In this document: positions 48,630 through 58,159 of the stretch, piece after piece
How positions within the stretch are numbered: position 1 is the stretch's first letter
How the letters are laid out: each line of letters starts with the position of its first letter
Assembly (NCBI GenBank): GCA_015067315.1
Contig: SVMR01000005.1
Location: 51,554-115,553 of the forward strand
Reading direction: 5' to 3'
Length of the DNA stretch: 64,000 nt
DNA from: Oscillospiraceae bacterium
GTDB lineage: Bacteria; Bacillota; Clostridia; Oscillospirales; Ruminococcaceae
Made by a program: the position numbers and the translations under genes
The notes under the pieces: model-generated
The model's input: only the letters and a program-made list of their open reading frames with translations
The model's database searches: none
Told to the model about the DNA's origin: nothing

Positions 48630-49760
48630 ATGAACCAGAAAGAACTGAACGAAATCCGCCGCCGCCTTGCCCTTGATAAAAACTGCATCAGCAAGGTCTA
48701 TGGCTGCTTTGTAAACCAGATGAAGGAAATCATCGCATATATCGAAGAACCGGTTGCCGCAATGCCCCAGTCCGAAGGGGAAAGATATATGGCGCTTTTC
48801 AAAAAGGCTCTTTCCGGCTCCCTTGGAAAGAACCTTGTCGATATCGAATTTTCAACCCGGCAGGTTATGGAAGGGGAGGAGCATAAACTCCTTATGGATA
48901 TCCGCAAAGATATCGGAAACGCGGAACTCCGCGACGCCCTTTATAAAAAGATGATTCCGGCAATCAATCTTGACTGCAACTACATAATCCTTCTCGGCGC
49001 GGATCACTATGACGTTCCTTTTAAGGGTACCGACGAACTTTCCGTGGAGGACGCTTCCGAAAGCGTTTTCAACTATTTCGTCTGTTCCGTTTGCCCGGTT
49101 AACGAAAGCAAAACCGAGCTTGGATACGTAATCGACCAGAGCGCTTTCCATAACTGCACCTTCCCGCAGACCGTCGCCGCCCCGGAACTCGGATTCATGT
49201 TCCCCTGTTTTGATGACCGGGCGACCAATATCTACAACGCCCTTTTCTATACGAAGGATACCGATATGACTCAGGAGGAATTTGTTGATTCCGTATTCAG
49301 AACCGAAATTCCCATGTCCGCCGGCGAACAGAAAGCAACTTTTCAGGAAGTCCTTACCGAAACCCTTGAGGAAGACTGCAGTTTTGATATAATCCAGGCG
49401 GTGCATGAACAGATCTGCGAAAGAATAGTCGAACATAAGGAAAGCAAAGACCCCCAGCCGCTTGATTTAAGCGCAAGGGAAATCGGCGATATCCTTGAAA
49501 ACAGCGGCGTTCCGAAGGAAAAGGTCGAAGTTTTCAAGGAAAAAACAAAGAAACAGTTCGGCGAGGACAAACCCCTTAAACCCCAGAACATAATCGAAAG
49601 CAAAAAATTCGAGGTTGTGACCCCCCAGTTCAAAATTTCCGTTCCGCCGGAATTTTCCTATCTCATCGAAACAAAAGTTGTAAGCGGAAGCAAATATCTT
49701 ATGATTCCTGCGGACGAAGGCGTTGAAATAAACGGCGTTTCCGTTAAAATAAATGAATAA
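48630..49760 (+). CDS. DUF4317 family protein
   Basis: MNQKELNEIRRRLALDKNCISKVYGCFVN...AFHNCTFPQTVAAPELGFMFPCFDDRATNIYNALFYTKD. Confidence 0.85.
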   Translation: MNQKELNEIRRRLALDKNCISKVYGCFVNQMKEIIAYIEEPVAAMPQSEGERYMALFKKALSGSLGKNLVDIEFSTRQVMEGEEHKLLMDIRKDIGNAELRDALYKKMIPAINLDCNYIILLGADHYDVPFKGTDELSVEDASESVFNYFVCSVCPVNESKTELGYVIDQSAFHNCTFPQTVAAPELGFMFPCFDDRATNIYNALFYTKDTDMTQEEFVDSVFRTEIPMSAGEQKATFQEVLTETLEEDCSFDIIQAVHEQICERIVEHKESKDPQPLDLSAREIGDILENSGVPKEKVEVFKEKTKKQFGEDKPLKPQNIIESKKFEVVTPQFKISVPPEFSYLIETKVVSGSKYLMIPADEGVEINGVSVKINE

Positions 49761-49770
49761 TATATAATAT

Positions 49771-49810
49771 AAAAAGCGAAGAACGCAAAAGCCGCGTTTT
49801 TCGCTTTTTT
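49771..49810 (+). terminator. Rho-independent terminator
   Basis: AAAAAGCGAAGAACGC-AAAAG-CCGCGTTTTTCGCTTTTTT. Confidence 0.75.
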
Positions 49811-50013
49811 GTTAAAGTTTGTTAATCTCTTGTACGGGAAAAAGGAATATTTTAAAAAATCCGACATATTGCTGAAATGGAAAATACTTTTAATTATCGA
49901 ACAGCTTTTATATTATTTGTGTTTAAATGTTAAAAACTTTTGTGAAAAACCACAAAAAGAAGCCCCCTCTATGCCATAAAACGCTGAAAATTATTACAGA
50001 GTGTTCATAAATG

Positions 50014-50042
50014 TTGACTTATGTTAGTTTTTGTGTTTATAT
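50014..50042 (+). promoter_or_regulatory. Candidate sigma-A promoter of sugar operon
   Basis: TTGACT - 17 nt - TTATAT. Confidence 0.5.
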
Positions 50043-50109
50043 TAAGTTAATCGAAGGAAGATCCTTCAATTAAAAAAACTAAGATTCCAATTTTAAGGAG
50101 GCACAGTTT

Positions 50110-51105
50110 ATGAAAAAAATCTTTGCACTTTTGCTTTGCGTTGCAATGCTTACAGCAGTATTTGCCGGATGCGACAGCGAACCCGCACCCAGCGGCGACG
50201 GCGAATATGAAATCGCTGTCGTTGTAAAAATCGTAGGTATTCCTTTCTTCAATGTTCTTGAAGAAGGCGTAAAAGAGGCGGCGGCAGACCTTGGCGTAAA
50301 TGCATACGTAACCGGTCCTACCGATGCAGACCCGGCACAGCAGGTTAAAATCATCGAAGACCTTATCAACACCGGCGTTGATGCAATTGTAGTTGTTCCC
50401 AACGACGCAACCGCAGTTGAAGCAGTTCTCGACCGTGCTCGTGAAAAAGGAATTCTTGTAATTGCAAACGAATCTCCTAACCAGGCCGGCGCAGACTACG
50501 ACGTCGAAATGATCGAAAACAAAAAATTCGCGGAAGAAATCGCAGAAGACTTTGCACAGAGAATGGGCGGCGAAGGCGGCTATGCTCTCTTCGTAGGCGG
50601 TCTTTCCGTTCCGCTCCACAACACCTGGGCAGATTACGTAAACGAATATCTTGCGGCAAACTATCCCGGAATGTATGAAGTAACCGACAGAATCCCCTGC
50701 GGCGAAGATTCCGCTGACGCAAGAACAAAAACCCTTGAACTCATCGCAACCTATTCCGACATCAAAGGCGTTTGCGGCTTCGGAAGCCAGGGACCTCTCG
50801 GCGCAGCGGAAGCGGTTAAAGAAAAAGGTCTTGTTGATACCTTCGTCGTTGTCGGCAACATCGTTCCTTCCGAAGGCGCCGCATATCTTGCGGAAGGCGC
50901 AATCGACCAGGGTTATCTTTGGGATCCTTCCGACTCCGGTTATGCAGCAGTTTACACCGCATGGTATATCCTTAACGGCGGAAACGTAACCGACGCAGAT
51001 TTTGAAGTTCCCGGAATCGGCGCTCCCGATATTGTTGAAGGCGTTCTTTCCTATCACAAACCTCTTGTAATCACTGCAGAAAACGCAAATGAACTCGGTT
51101 TCTGA
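50110..51105 (+). CDS. Sugar ABC transporter substrate-binding lipoprotein (RhaS/LsrB/RbsB-like)
   Basis: Lipobox VFAGC; periplasmic-binding type 1 fold pattern (GVDAIVVVPNDATAVEAVLDRAREKGILVIANES). Confidence 0.9.
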   Translation: MKKIFALLLCVAMLTAVFAGCDSEPAPSGDGEYEIAVVVKIVGIPFFNVLEEGVKEAAADLGVNAYVTGPTDADPAQQVKIIEDLINTGVDAIVVVPNDATAVEAVLDRAREKGILVIANESPNQAGADYDVEMIENKKFAEEIAEDFAQRMGGEGGYALFVGGLSVPLHNTWADYVNEYLAANYPGMYEVTDRIPCGEDSADARTKTLELIATYSDIKGVCGFGSQGPLGAAEAVKEKGLVDTFVVVGNIVPSEGAAYLAEGAIDQGYLWDPSDSGYAAVYTAWYILNGGNVTDADFEVPGIGAPDIVEGVLSYHKPLVITAENANELGF

Positions 51106-51122
51106 TAATTAAATTCTGACTA

Positions 51123-51172
51123 ATTGCGAGAGATGGCAAATCGAGAGCCTCAGTTTGCCATCTCTCATTTTA
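51123..51172 (+). terminator. Intra-operon attenuator/terminator
   Basis: GAGAGATGGCAAA-..-TTTGCCATCTCTC then ATTTTATT. Confidence 0.75.
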
Positions 51173-51194
51173 TTAACGAAAAGCGGTGAACAGA

Positions 51195-52697
51195 ATGGCA
51201 GAAAAATTCATCGAGCTGCATCACGTAAACAAGCATTACGGCGGCGTACATGCCCTTAAAGACATTGATTTTGACCTTAATAAGGGCGAAGTCCATTGCC
51301 TTGTCGGAAAAAACGGATGCGGCAAATCGACCATGATAAAAGTAATTTCGGGCGTTATAAAACCCGACGAGGGAAGCGAAATCGTTCTTTGCGGAAAAAG
51401 AATGAAAAGCGTTTCTCCCCAAATTTCAATGGAAAGCGGAGTAAGGGTAATTTATCAGGATCTCAGCCTTTTTCCGAATCTTTCCGTTGCAGAAAACATT
51501 GCGTTCAACCAGCACACCGACAAAACCGTAAAAGGCGTTAACTGGAAAAGAATCAACGAAACGGCAAAAAACACTCTTGACATGATGCATATCAGTCTTG
51601 ATCTCACAGCTGATGTTTCCGCTCTTTCAATTGCGGATCGTCAGCTTGTTGCCATTGCAAGGGCACTTGCAACAAACGCGAAGCTTCTTATAATGGACGA
51701 ACCCACTTCCTCCCTTACGAGAAAGGAAGTTGACGTTCTTTTTGCAATCGTAAGAAAACTTAAAGAACAGGGAATCACCGTTATTTTCGTAAGCCACAAA
51801 ACTGACGAAATTCTTGAAATTGCGGACAGAATAACCGTTGTGCGCGACGGAGTTAAAATTGCAACTTACGAAAACAACGCCGAAAATGAAATTGACGGAA
51901 ACAAGCTTGCCGAAATGATAAGCGGCCACAGCATTGAATATAAACAGGATTTTGTAAAACCCGGAGAGGAAACCGTTCTTGAGGTAAAAAATCTTTCAAG
52001 CGGAAAACAGTATAAAGATATTTCATTCAGCCTTAAAAAAGGCGAAGTTCTCGGAATAATCGGACTTCTCGGAGCGGGCAGAACCGAACTTGCCCTTAGC
52101 CTTTTCGGAATGAACAAACCGGATTCCGGCGAAATTTACGTAAAAGGCGAAAAAGTTGTTTTCAAAAGCAACCGGGACGCCATCAAAAAACATATCGCAT
52201 ATCTTCCGGAAGACAGGCTTTTGCAGGGACTTGTTGTTGAACAGAACGTCGAGGACAATATGTCCGTAACGGTTCTTGACAGAATAAAATCCGCCCTCGG
52301 CTTGATCGATCTTAAAAAGCGCCGGGATATGACCGAAAACTGGATCGGAAAACTCGATATCAAGAGCGCAAAACCGGGAGTAAGCGCAAGCACAATGTCC
52401 GGCGGAAACCAGCAGAAAATCGTTGTTGCAAAATGGCTTGCAACCGATCCGGAAATCCTTATTCTTGACCAGCCCACCAACGGAATTGACGTTGCGGCAA
52501 AAGACGCGATTTATAAAGTAATAAGAAGCCTTGCGGAATCCGGAATAAGCGTAATCATAATTTCCGATGAGATCCCCGAAATTTATTACAACTGCCCGAG
52601 AGCGATTCTTATGCATAAAGGCAGGGTTAAAAGCGAAATCGATTGCGCTTCCATGAGCGAAAAAGAATTCTCGGAGGTGATTGTAAATGCTCAGTAA
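51195..52697 (+). CDS. Sugar ABC transporter ATP-binding protein (two ABC domains)
   Basis: GKNGCGKSTMIKVISGV; second half LLGAGRTELALSLFG, SGGNQQKIVVAKWL. Confidence 0.94.
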   Translation: MAEKFIELHHVNKHYGGVHALKDIDFDLNKGEVHCLVGKNGCGKSTMIKVISGVIKPDEGSEIVLCGKRMKSVSPQISMESGVRVIYQDLSLFPNLSVAENIAFNQHTDKTVKGVNWKRINETAKNTLDMMHISLDLTADVSALSIADRQLVAIARALATNAKLLIMDEPTSSLTRKEVDVLFAIVRKLKEQGITVIFVSHKTDEILEIADRITVVRDGVKIATYENNAENEIDGNKLAEMISGHSIEYKQDFVKPGEETVLEVKNLSSGKQYKDISFSLKKGEVLGIIGLLGAGRTELALSLFGMNKPDSGEIYVKGEKVVFKSNRDAIKKHIAYLPEDRLLQGLVVEQNVEDNMSVTVLDRIKSALGLIDLKKRRDMTENWIGKLDIKSAKPGVSASTMSGGNQQKIVVAKWLATDPEILILDQPTNGIDVAAKDAIYKVIRSLAESGISVIIISDEIPEIYYNCPRAILMHKGRVKSEIDCASMSEKEFSEVIVNAQ

Positions 52698-53676
52698 GCT
52701 TAAAAACAGCAAAATAACAGGCACCCACGAATTCTATATGGTAATTGCGCTTGCGGCACTTGCAGTTTTCTTCGGAATCGGAACAAAAGGTCTTTTCCTT
52801 TCCGGAAGCAACCTTCTCAACATGGTGATAAGCTATTCCTATCTCGGAATTATGGCAATGGGAATGCTTGTTGTAATAATTTCCGGCGGAATTGATATGA
52901 CCATAATGCTTTCTGCAACCATTTCGCAGTATGTGATGGCGCTGTTTATGCTTAATTCGGGAATGGCGAACTGGGCAACGGCAATTCTTCTTTCCCTTGC
53001 CGTCGGAATTGTCCTGGGTCTTCTCAATGCGGTTCTGGTGCATTACCTTAAAGCGCCGACCCTTATTATCACAATCGCCACCATGAGCGTATATTTCGGA
53101 CTTCTTATGTATTTTACAAAAGGCGTCCGCCTCTTCAGCTTCCCGGAATGGTTTTCCGGAAAAAGTGACGGAAAAACCTTCGCCGTTGCAATCGGACTTC
53201 TTGCCGCAGCGGTAATCGTGACTTTTGTAATTATGAAGTTCACCAAAATGGGAAGAAAAGTTTACGCCATCGGCGGAAACCTTGAAGGCGCAAAACGTGT
53301 CGGAATCAACATCCTTCTCGTACATCTTTTTGTTTATGGCTTTGTCGGGGCAATGGGCGCTCTCGGCGGAGTTGTTCATCTCTATCTTGTCCAGCAGGCG
53401 GCGCCGAACGCCCTTTACGGCGGCGAAATGGACGTAATCGCAATGGCGGTTCTGGGCGGAGTAAATCTTGCCGGCGGAAAAGGAACCGTTGGCGGAACGA
53501 TAATCGGTATGCTTCTTGTTGCAACGCTGAGCAACGGACTTTTGCTTCTCGGCGTTTCAAGCTATTGGCAGGATTTCTTCATCGGCGCGGTAATTCTTGT
53601 AAGCTTCTGCTTCAGCGGTTGGAGAGCTATCAAGAACAGAGAAAAAGAAAGCAAGGGAGGTAAGCTTGATGACTGA
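52687..53676 (+). CDS. Sugar ABC transporter permease (1)
   Basis: Multi-TM; GARRVGIN-like motif (EGAKRVGINI), VLGGVNLAGGKGTVGGTIIGMLL. Confidence 0.93.
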   Translation: MLSKLKNSKITGTHEFYMVIALAALAVFFGIGTKGLFLSGSNLLNMVISYSYLGIMAMGMLVVIISGGIDMTIMLSATISQYVMALFMLNSGMANWATAILLSLAVGIVLGLLNAVLVHYLKAPTLIITIATMSVYFGLLMYFTKGVRLFSFPEWFSGKSDGKTFAVAIGLLAAAVIVTFVIMKFTKMGRKVYAIGGNLEGAKRVGINILLVHLFVYGFVGAMGALGGVVHLYLVQQAAPNALYGGEMDVIAMAVLGGVNLAGGKGTVGGTIIGMLLVATLSNGLLLLGVSSYWQDFFIGAVILVSFCFSGWRAIKNREKESKGGKLDD

Positions 53677-54640
53677 GAAACTTAAAAAACTCACAACGGC
53701 AAACGGCGACAATCTTCTGCTTCTTCTTATTCTTGCAATTGCGGTGACCCTTGTTTCGATGAAACAGGCAAGCTTTTTCTCCTTCGGAACCCTTGAATCC
53801 ATCTGCTACCAGCTTCCGGAAATGGGTCTTCTGACCATGGCGATGATGGTCGCAATGCTTTCCGGCGGTATCAATCTTTCAATAATCGCTTCCGCAAACC
53901 TTTCGGGAATTCTTATGGCGCTTATAATGACAACATATATTCCCAAGGGCGAGGACAACGCGGTTATAGTTCTCGGCGCCGTGGCTGTGGGAATTCTTGT
54001 AAGCACCCTTGCGGGTTTCGTTAACGGAGTTATTATTTCCTGCTTCAAAATCCCCGCAATGCTTGTAACCCTCGGAATGCAGATGCTTCTGAACGGCGCC
54101 TGCCTTACCATTACAAAAGGCGCGACGATTTCCGGCTATCCCGCAACTTTCAAGTTCCTCGGAAACGGAAAACTCGGCTTTATCCCGATGCCTTTTGTAA
54201 TTTTCCTTGCAACCCTTATCCTTCTCATAGTTCTTTTAAAGAACACCCCCTTCGGACCGAGAGTTTATCTCTATGGTTCAAACGATACGGCAACCGGATT
54301 TTCCGGAGTTGACGAAAAAGCCCTTCTTATCAAAACCTATACTCTTTCCGGATTTATCGTAGGTCTTGCGGCGGTTGTTCTCACTTCCCGTTTCAACTCC
54401 GCGGCGGCGGGCTATGCAGAATCCTTCCTTATGCAGTCCATCCTTATTGCGGTTCTCGGCGGAATAAGCCCCAACGGCGGCAAGGGAAAAGTTTCCGGAA
54501 TGGTTCTCGGCGTAATCATAATCCAGGTTGTCGCAAGCGGACTCAACATCCTTCGCATAAGTTCCTATCTTACAACCGCGGTTTACGGAATAATCCTTCT
54601 TGCGGCGGTTGCTTTCCGTTCATATAAATCAAGCAGCTAA
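53669..54640 (+). CDS. Sugar ABC transporter permease (2)
   Basis: Multi-TM; NDTATGFSGV, VLGGISPNGGKGKVSGMVLG. Confidence 0.93.
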   Translation: MTEKLKKLTTANGDNLLLLLILAIAVTLVSMKQASFFSFGTLESICYQLPEMGLLTMAMMVAMLSGGINLSIIASANLSGILMALIMTTYIPKGEDNAVIVLGAVAVGILVSTLAGFVNGVIISCFKIPAMLVTLGMQMLLNGACLTITKGATISGYPATFKFLGNGKLGFIPMPFVIFLATLILLIVLLKNTPFGPRVYLYGSNDTATGFSGVDEKALLIKTYTLSGFIVGLAAVVLTSRFNSAAAGYAESFLMQSILIAVLGGISPNGGKGKVSGMVLGVIIIQVVASGLNILRISSYLTTAVYGIILLAAVAFRSYKSSS

Positions 54641-54655
54641 AGGAGGAACAGAATT

Positions 54656-56086
54656 ATGGCAGAATGCAAAAATATGCTTGCCTTCGATTTCGGAAACAGC
54701 ACTCTCCGGGCGATTCTCTGCCGTTTTGACGGCGAAAAAATTGTTTCGGAAGTCGTTCTTTCCGAATCGAACGAAATGCTTAAAATCGACGATTATTTCT
54801 ATTGGGATCTTCTTCGGATTTTTTCCTTTATGAAACGAAGCGTTGAAAAAGCGGCGGGGGAGGTAAGGCTCGATTCCGTCGGAATCTGCACCTGGGGCGT
54901 TGACTTCATGCTTTTCGACGAAAAGAACCATATGCTTTCAAACGCTCTTTCCTACCGCAATTCAATCGGCGCGGAAATTATTGAAAAACAGACCGAGGAA
55001 GAAAAAAAGGAAATGTTCCGGAGAACGGGAATTCTTTCCGACAAAATCAATTCCATTTACATGCTCAAAGGAATCGGTGAAAAAATGCCTTCCATTGCTT
55101 CGGCGGCAAAAAAACTCCTTATGATTCCGGATATCCTTACATATTTTATGACCGGGGTTATGGAAAACGAACCTTCGGAACTTTCAACGACTCAGGCGCT
55201 TGACGTGAGCACCATGAGCATCTCCCGTGAGCAATGCGAATTTATGGGCATCGATCCGGAACTTTTCCAAAAAATCGGCGAGCACGGCAAGGCAATCGGC
55301 AATATAAAGCGCGAAATCCTCGATGAAATGAAAATTGATTACGATATTCCGTTCATCTGCACCCCTTCCCACGATACCGCTTCCGCGGTTTTCGGAATCC
55401 CCTGCGAAGACGAAGAATATTTCTTCGTAAGTTCCGGAACCTGGGCGCTGATTGGTGCTCAGATTGAAAAACCGGTGCTCACGGAAGAAGTTATTGAAGG
55501 AAAGCTTACAAACGAAGTCGGCGCCTTCGGAAAAATAACCCTTCTTAAAAATTCAATCGGAATGTTCATAACCCAAAGGCTCAAAGCGGAATATCAGCGC
55601 GATATCCAGCAGAATATCTCCTGGAACGAGTTCACCGACCTTGCAAGAGGATTCGGCGGAAAAGCGGGAATTTTCGACGTTAACCACGAAGATTTCTTCA
55701 ATCCGGTCCATATGGGTCATGCGATCCATAAGCACCTCCATCCGGAAGACCCGGAAGGAAAACTCAACTGGAACGAAATCGTCGCTTCCGTCTTCGCTTC
55801 AATGGCGGAAAGCTATTGCGTCGGTCTTCGGGCGGTTATGAAAGCGACCGGAAAGGAACCGGACGTTGTTTATGTCGTCGGCGGCGGTTCCAAAAACGCA
55901 ATTATCAACCAATCCTGCGCGGACAGCCTCGGCAAAAAAATCGTCACCTGCGATATGGAATGTTCCTGCATAGGCGATGCGGCTGCCCAGCTTGCGGGAG
56001 TTTGTCCGGAACTCAGTTACCGGGATCTCAGAAAAATAATTGTTGCATCTCTTAAAACAAACGTTTATAATCCTATAGTAAAATAA
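54656..56086 (+). CDS. FGGY-family carbohydrate kinase (rhamnulokinase-like)
   Basis: LAFDFGNSTLRAILCRF, GICTWGVDFMLFDE, CTPSHDTASAVFGIP, VYVVGGGSKNAIINQSCADSLGKKI. Confidence 0.9.
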   Translation: MAECKNMLAFDFGNSTLRAILCRFDGEKIVSEVVLSESNEMLKIDDYFYWDLLRIFSFMKRSVEKAAGEVRLDSVGICTWGVDFMLFDEKNHMLSNALSYRNSIGAEIIEKQTEEEKKEMFRRTGILSDKINSIYMLKGIGEKMPSIASAAKKLLMIPDILTYFMTGVMENEPSELSTTQALDVSTMSISREQCEFMGIDPELFQKIGEHGKAIGNIKREILDEMKIDYDIPFICTPSHDTASAVFGIPCEDEEYFFVSSGTWALIGAQIEKPVLTEEVIEGKLTNEVGAFGKITLLKNSIGMFITQRLKAEYQRDIQQNISWNEFTDLARGFGGKAGIFDVNHEDFFNPVHMGHAIHKHLHPEDPEGKLNWNEIVASVFASMAESYCVGLRAVMKATGKEPDVVYVVGGGSKNAIINQSCADSLGKKIVTCDMECSCIGDAAAQLAGVCPELSYRDLRKIIVASLKTNVYNPIVK

Positions 56087-56110
56087 ATTTTTTCAGGAGG
56101 AAAAAACAAA

Positions 56111-56752
56111 ATGAACTATAAAAGATTTCTTATCGATGCCTGCCTCAGAATGATCGGTTCCGGTCTTACTGTTGAAACCTGGGGCAATATCAGCGTCCGC
56201 GACCCCGAAACCGGATACGTATATCTCACCCCCTCCGGCATGCCCTATGATACAATCGTTGAAGACGATATCGTTGTAATGGATATTGACGGAAACAGAA
56301 TTGAAGGCGAAAGAAAACCCACCATTGAACACGCAATGCATCTCGGAATCATGAGAAACCGCCCGGACGTAAACGCTGTTGTTCATACCCATCCGGTTTA
56401 TTCCCAGGTTTTTGCGCTTCTCCATGAAAACATTCCTCCGGTAATCGACGAAGCCGCGCAGATTCTCGGCGACGAAGTAAGAGTTACCGAATATGCTCTT
56501 CCCGGTTCCCCCGAAATGGCGGAAAACGCAATAAAAGCTCTCGGAAACGACGCAGCCTGCCTTCTTGCAAACCATGGCGCGGTTGCTGTCGGCAAAGATA
56601 TGGATGCCGCTTTCCGCGTATGCACCATTCTTGAAATGACTTCCCAGATTTATTATATGGCACGCTGCATCGGCGAACCGAAAGCAATCGACGCCGACAA
56701 AGTTGCCTTCATGAAAGATTTTGTTGCAAACCATTACGGCCAGAGGGATTAA
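56111..56752 (+). CDS. Class II aldolase/adducin family protein
   Basis: TWGNISVRDPETGYVYLTPSGMPYD, TIEHAMHLGIMRNRPDVNAVVHTHPVYS, LLANHGAVAVG. Confidence 0.93.
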   Translation: MNYKRFLIDACLRMIGSGLTVETWGNISVRDPETGYVYLTPSGMPYDTIVEDDIVVMDIDGNRIEGERKPTIEHAMHLGIMRNRPDVNAVVHTHPVYSQVFALLHENIPPVIDEAAQILGDEVRVTEYALPGSPEMAENAIKALGNDAACLLANHGAVAVGKDMDAAFRVCTILEMTSQIYYMARCIGEPKAIDADKVAFMKDFVANHYGQRD

Positions 56753-56770
56753 TTAACAGGGAAAAATAAG

Positions 56771-57622
56771 ATGAAAACGCTTCCATATGCAAGAAAACAG
56801 GAAATCCTCGAAATGCTTAAAGAAAACGAATTTGTTGACGTTGACCAGCTTTCGAAAAAATTCGAGGTTTCCTATATGACCATAAACCGCGACCTTAAGG
56901 AACTTGAGGAAAGCGGCGCGGTTTCTCGTGTTTACGGCGGCGTTAAGGCTGCGGAGGGAACGGCAATTCCTCCTTCGGTGAATATTTCCCAGGTGAATGT
57001 TTCCGCCGGAAATACGGACGAAACCCCATATTTTGACCTTACCATTGAAGAACGTTTTAAAAAAAGCCTTAAACTGAAACAGGCGATTGCAAAAAAAGCC
57101 GCCCAGCTTGTTGCTGACGGCGACGTTATTGCAATGGATCCAAGCACAACGGTTCTTCATATGTGCACCTTTCTCCAGGATAAAAACATAACGGTTGTTA
57201 CAACAAGCCTTATGGTCGCTCTCCAGTTTTCAAACTCAAAAAGCGTCCAGGTTGTAATGCCCGGCGGTTCGGTAAGAAAATCATCCCTTTCAATCGTCGG
57301 TCCGCTTATGGAAGATCTTCTTGAGGAAATGGTCATAAACAAATGCTTCCTTTCTTCCCATGCAATTTCTTTTGAAAACGGGCTTACCGACCATACGATT
57401 GAGGAATCCGACGCAAAAAAGAAAATTGCAAGGCGTTCCGCAAAAACCTTTGTTCTTGTTGACAGCACAAAAATCGGGAACAACGCTTCCTTTACTGTCT
57501 GCAAATGGCCGGAAATTGCGGCGATAATAACCGATTCAAAATCCGGTCTTGACGGAGAAAAAAGGGAACACCTCCGGAAATTCGAGGAAAAAGGCGTCGA
57601 AATAATCTATTCGATGAAATAA
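56771..57622 (+). CDS. DeoR/GlpR family regulator
   Basis: RKQEILEMLKENEFVDVDQLSKKFEVSYMTINRDLKELEESGAVSRVYGGV plus DeoR C-terminal sensor. Confidence 0.93.
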   Translation: MKTLPYARKQEILEMLKENEFVDVDQLSKKFEVSYMTINRDLKELEESGAVSRVYGGVKAAEGTAIPPSVNISQVNVSAGNTDETPYFDLTIEERFKKSLKLKQAIAKKAAQLVADGDVIAMDPSTTVLHMCTFLQDKNITVVTTSLMVALQFSNSKSVQVVMPGGSVRKSSLSIVGPLMEDLLEEMVINKCFLSSHAISFENGLTDHTIEESDAKKKIARRSAKTFVLVDSTKIGNNASFTVCKWPEIAAIITDSKSGLDGEKREHLRKFEEKGVEIIYSMK

Positions 57623-57802
57623 AAAACAAAGCGGCACAGAATCGAAATCGTTTCGTTTCCGTGCCGCTTTTCTGTTGTATGCTTTCGGGTTTTCGGGTTT
57701 TCTTGTAACGGGGTTTATTCCGTTCCAGTCTTTCCGGCGCATTGCGTTCAGTTCGCGCTTTTTCTTTTTTGAAAGTTTTTCAAAAGGGATGAATTTTTTC
57801 AT
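57536..57802 (-). CDS. Small basic conserved-type protein, 3' end overlaps deoR antisense
   Basis: MKKFIPFEKLSKKKKRELNAMRRKDWNGINPVTRKPENPKAYNRKAARKR; GGAGAAG upstream on the minus strand. Confidence 0.6.
   Translation of the reverse strand: MKKFIPFEKLSKKKKRELNAMRRKDWNGINPVTRKPENPKAYNRKAARKRNDFDSVPLCFLFHRIDYFDAFFLEFPEVFPFFSVKTGF
57627..57671. terminator. Hairpin terminator downstream of deoR
   Basis: AAAGCGGCACAGAATCGAAA..TTTCGTTTCCGTGCCGCTTT. Confidence 0.75.
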
Positions 57803-57843
57803 AAAGACTTCTCCTTTCGCAGTCAAAAGAATTATATAAACAA

Positions 57844-57875
57844 AAAAGGCCGTTAACAAAAGTTAACGACCTTTT
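57844..57875 (-). terminator. Hairpin terminator following the truncated tRNA-like 3' end
   Basis: AAAAAAGGCCGTTAAC-AAAA-GTTAACGACCTTTT. Confidence 0.65.
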
Positions 57876-58075
57876 GGTGCGGTAAATGGGACTTTCGTCG
57901 CGCCAAACTCCGCTTATCGGTATTTTATCTTCGATAAAACACCGAAGCCGCTTCGTTGCCGCTCCTCTCCCCAAAAAATCTTCCTGATTTTTTGGGGACC
58001 CCTTTTTCTGATGGGTCGCAACTCCACATTATACAAAAAAATAAAGGGGAACAACAAATGTTGCTCCCCTTTATT

Positions 58076-58159
58076 TGGTGCGGTAAATGGGACTTGAACC
58101 CATACGTCAAAGACACACGCCCCTCAAACGTGCCTGTCTGCCTATTCCAGCACTACCGC
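58076..58159 (-). tRNA. tRNA-Leu (anticodon GAG by hand folding)
   Basis: Minus strand GCGGTAGTGCTGGAATAGGCAGACAGGCACGTTTGAGGGGCGTGTGTCTTTGACGTATGGGTTCAAGTCCCATTTACCGCACCA; encoded CCA. Confidence 0.93.

Noticed and set aside
51186-56752. Assignment of the operon as Lsr (AI-2) or rhamnose catabolism
   Set aside because: Signature genes (lsrF/lsrG or rhaA/rhaM) are missing and the binding-protein specificity cannot be read from sequence.
57780-57974. ORF MGRGAATKRLRCFIEDKIPISGVWRDESPIYRTK...
   Set aside because: Covers the duplicated tRNA-end region and hairpins; likely noncoding, overlaps the better supported MKKFIPFEK gene.
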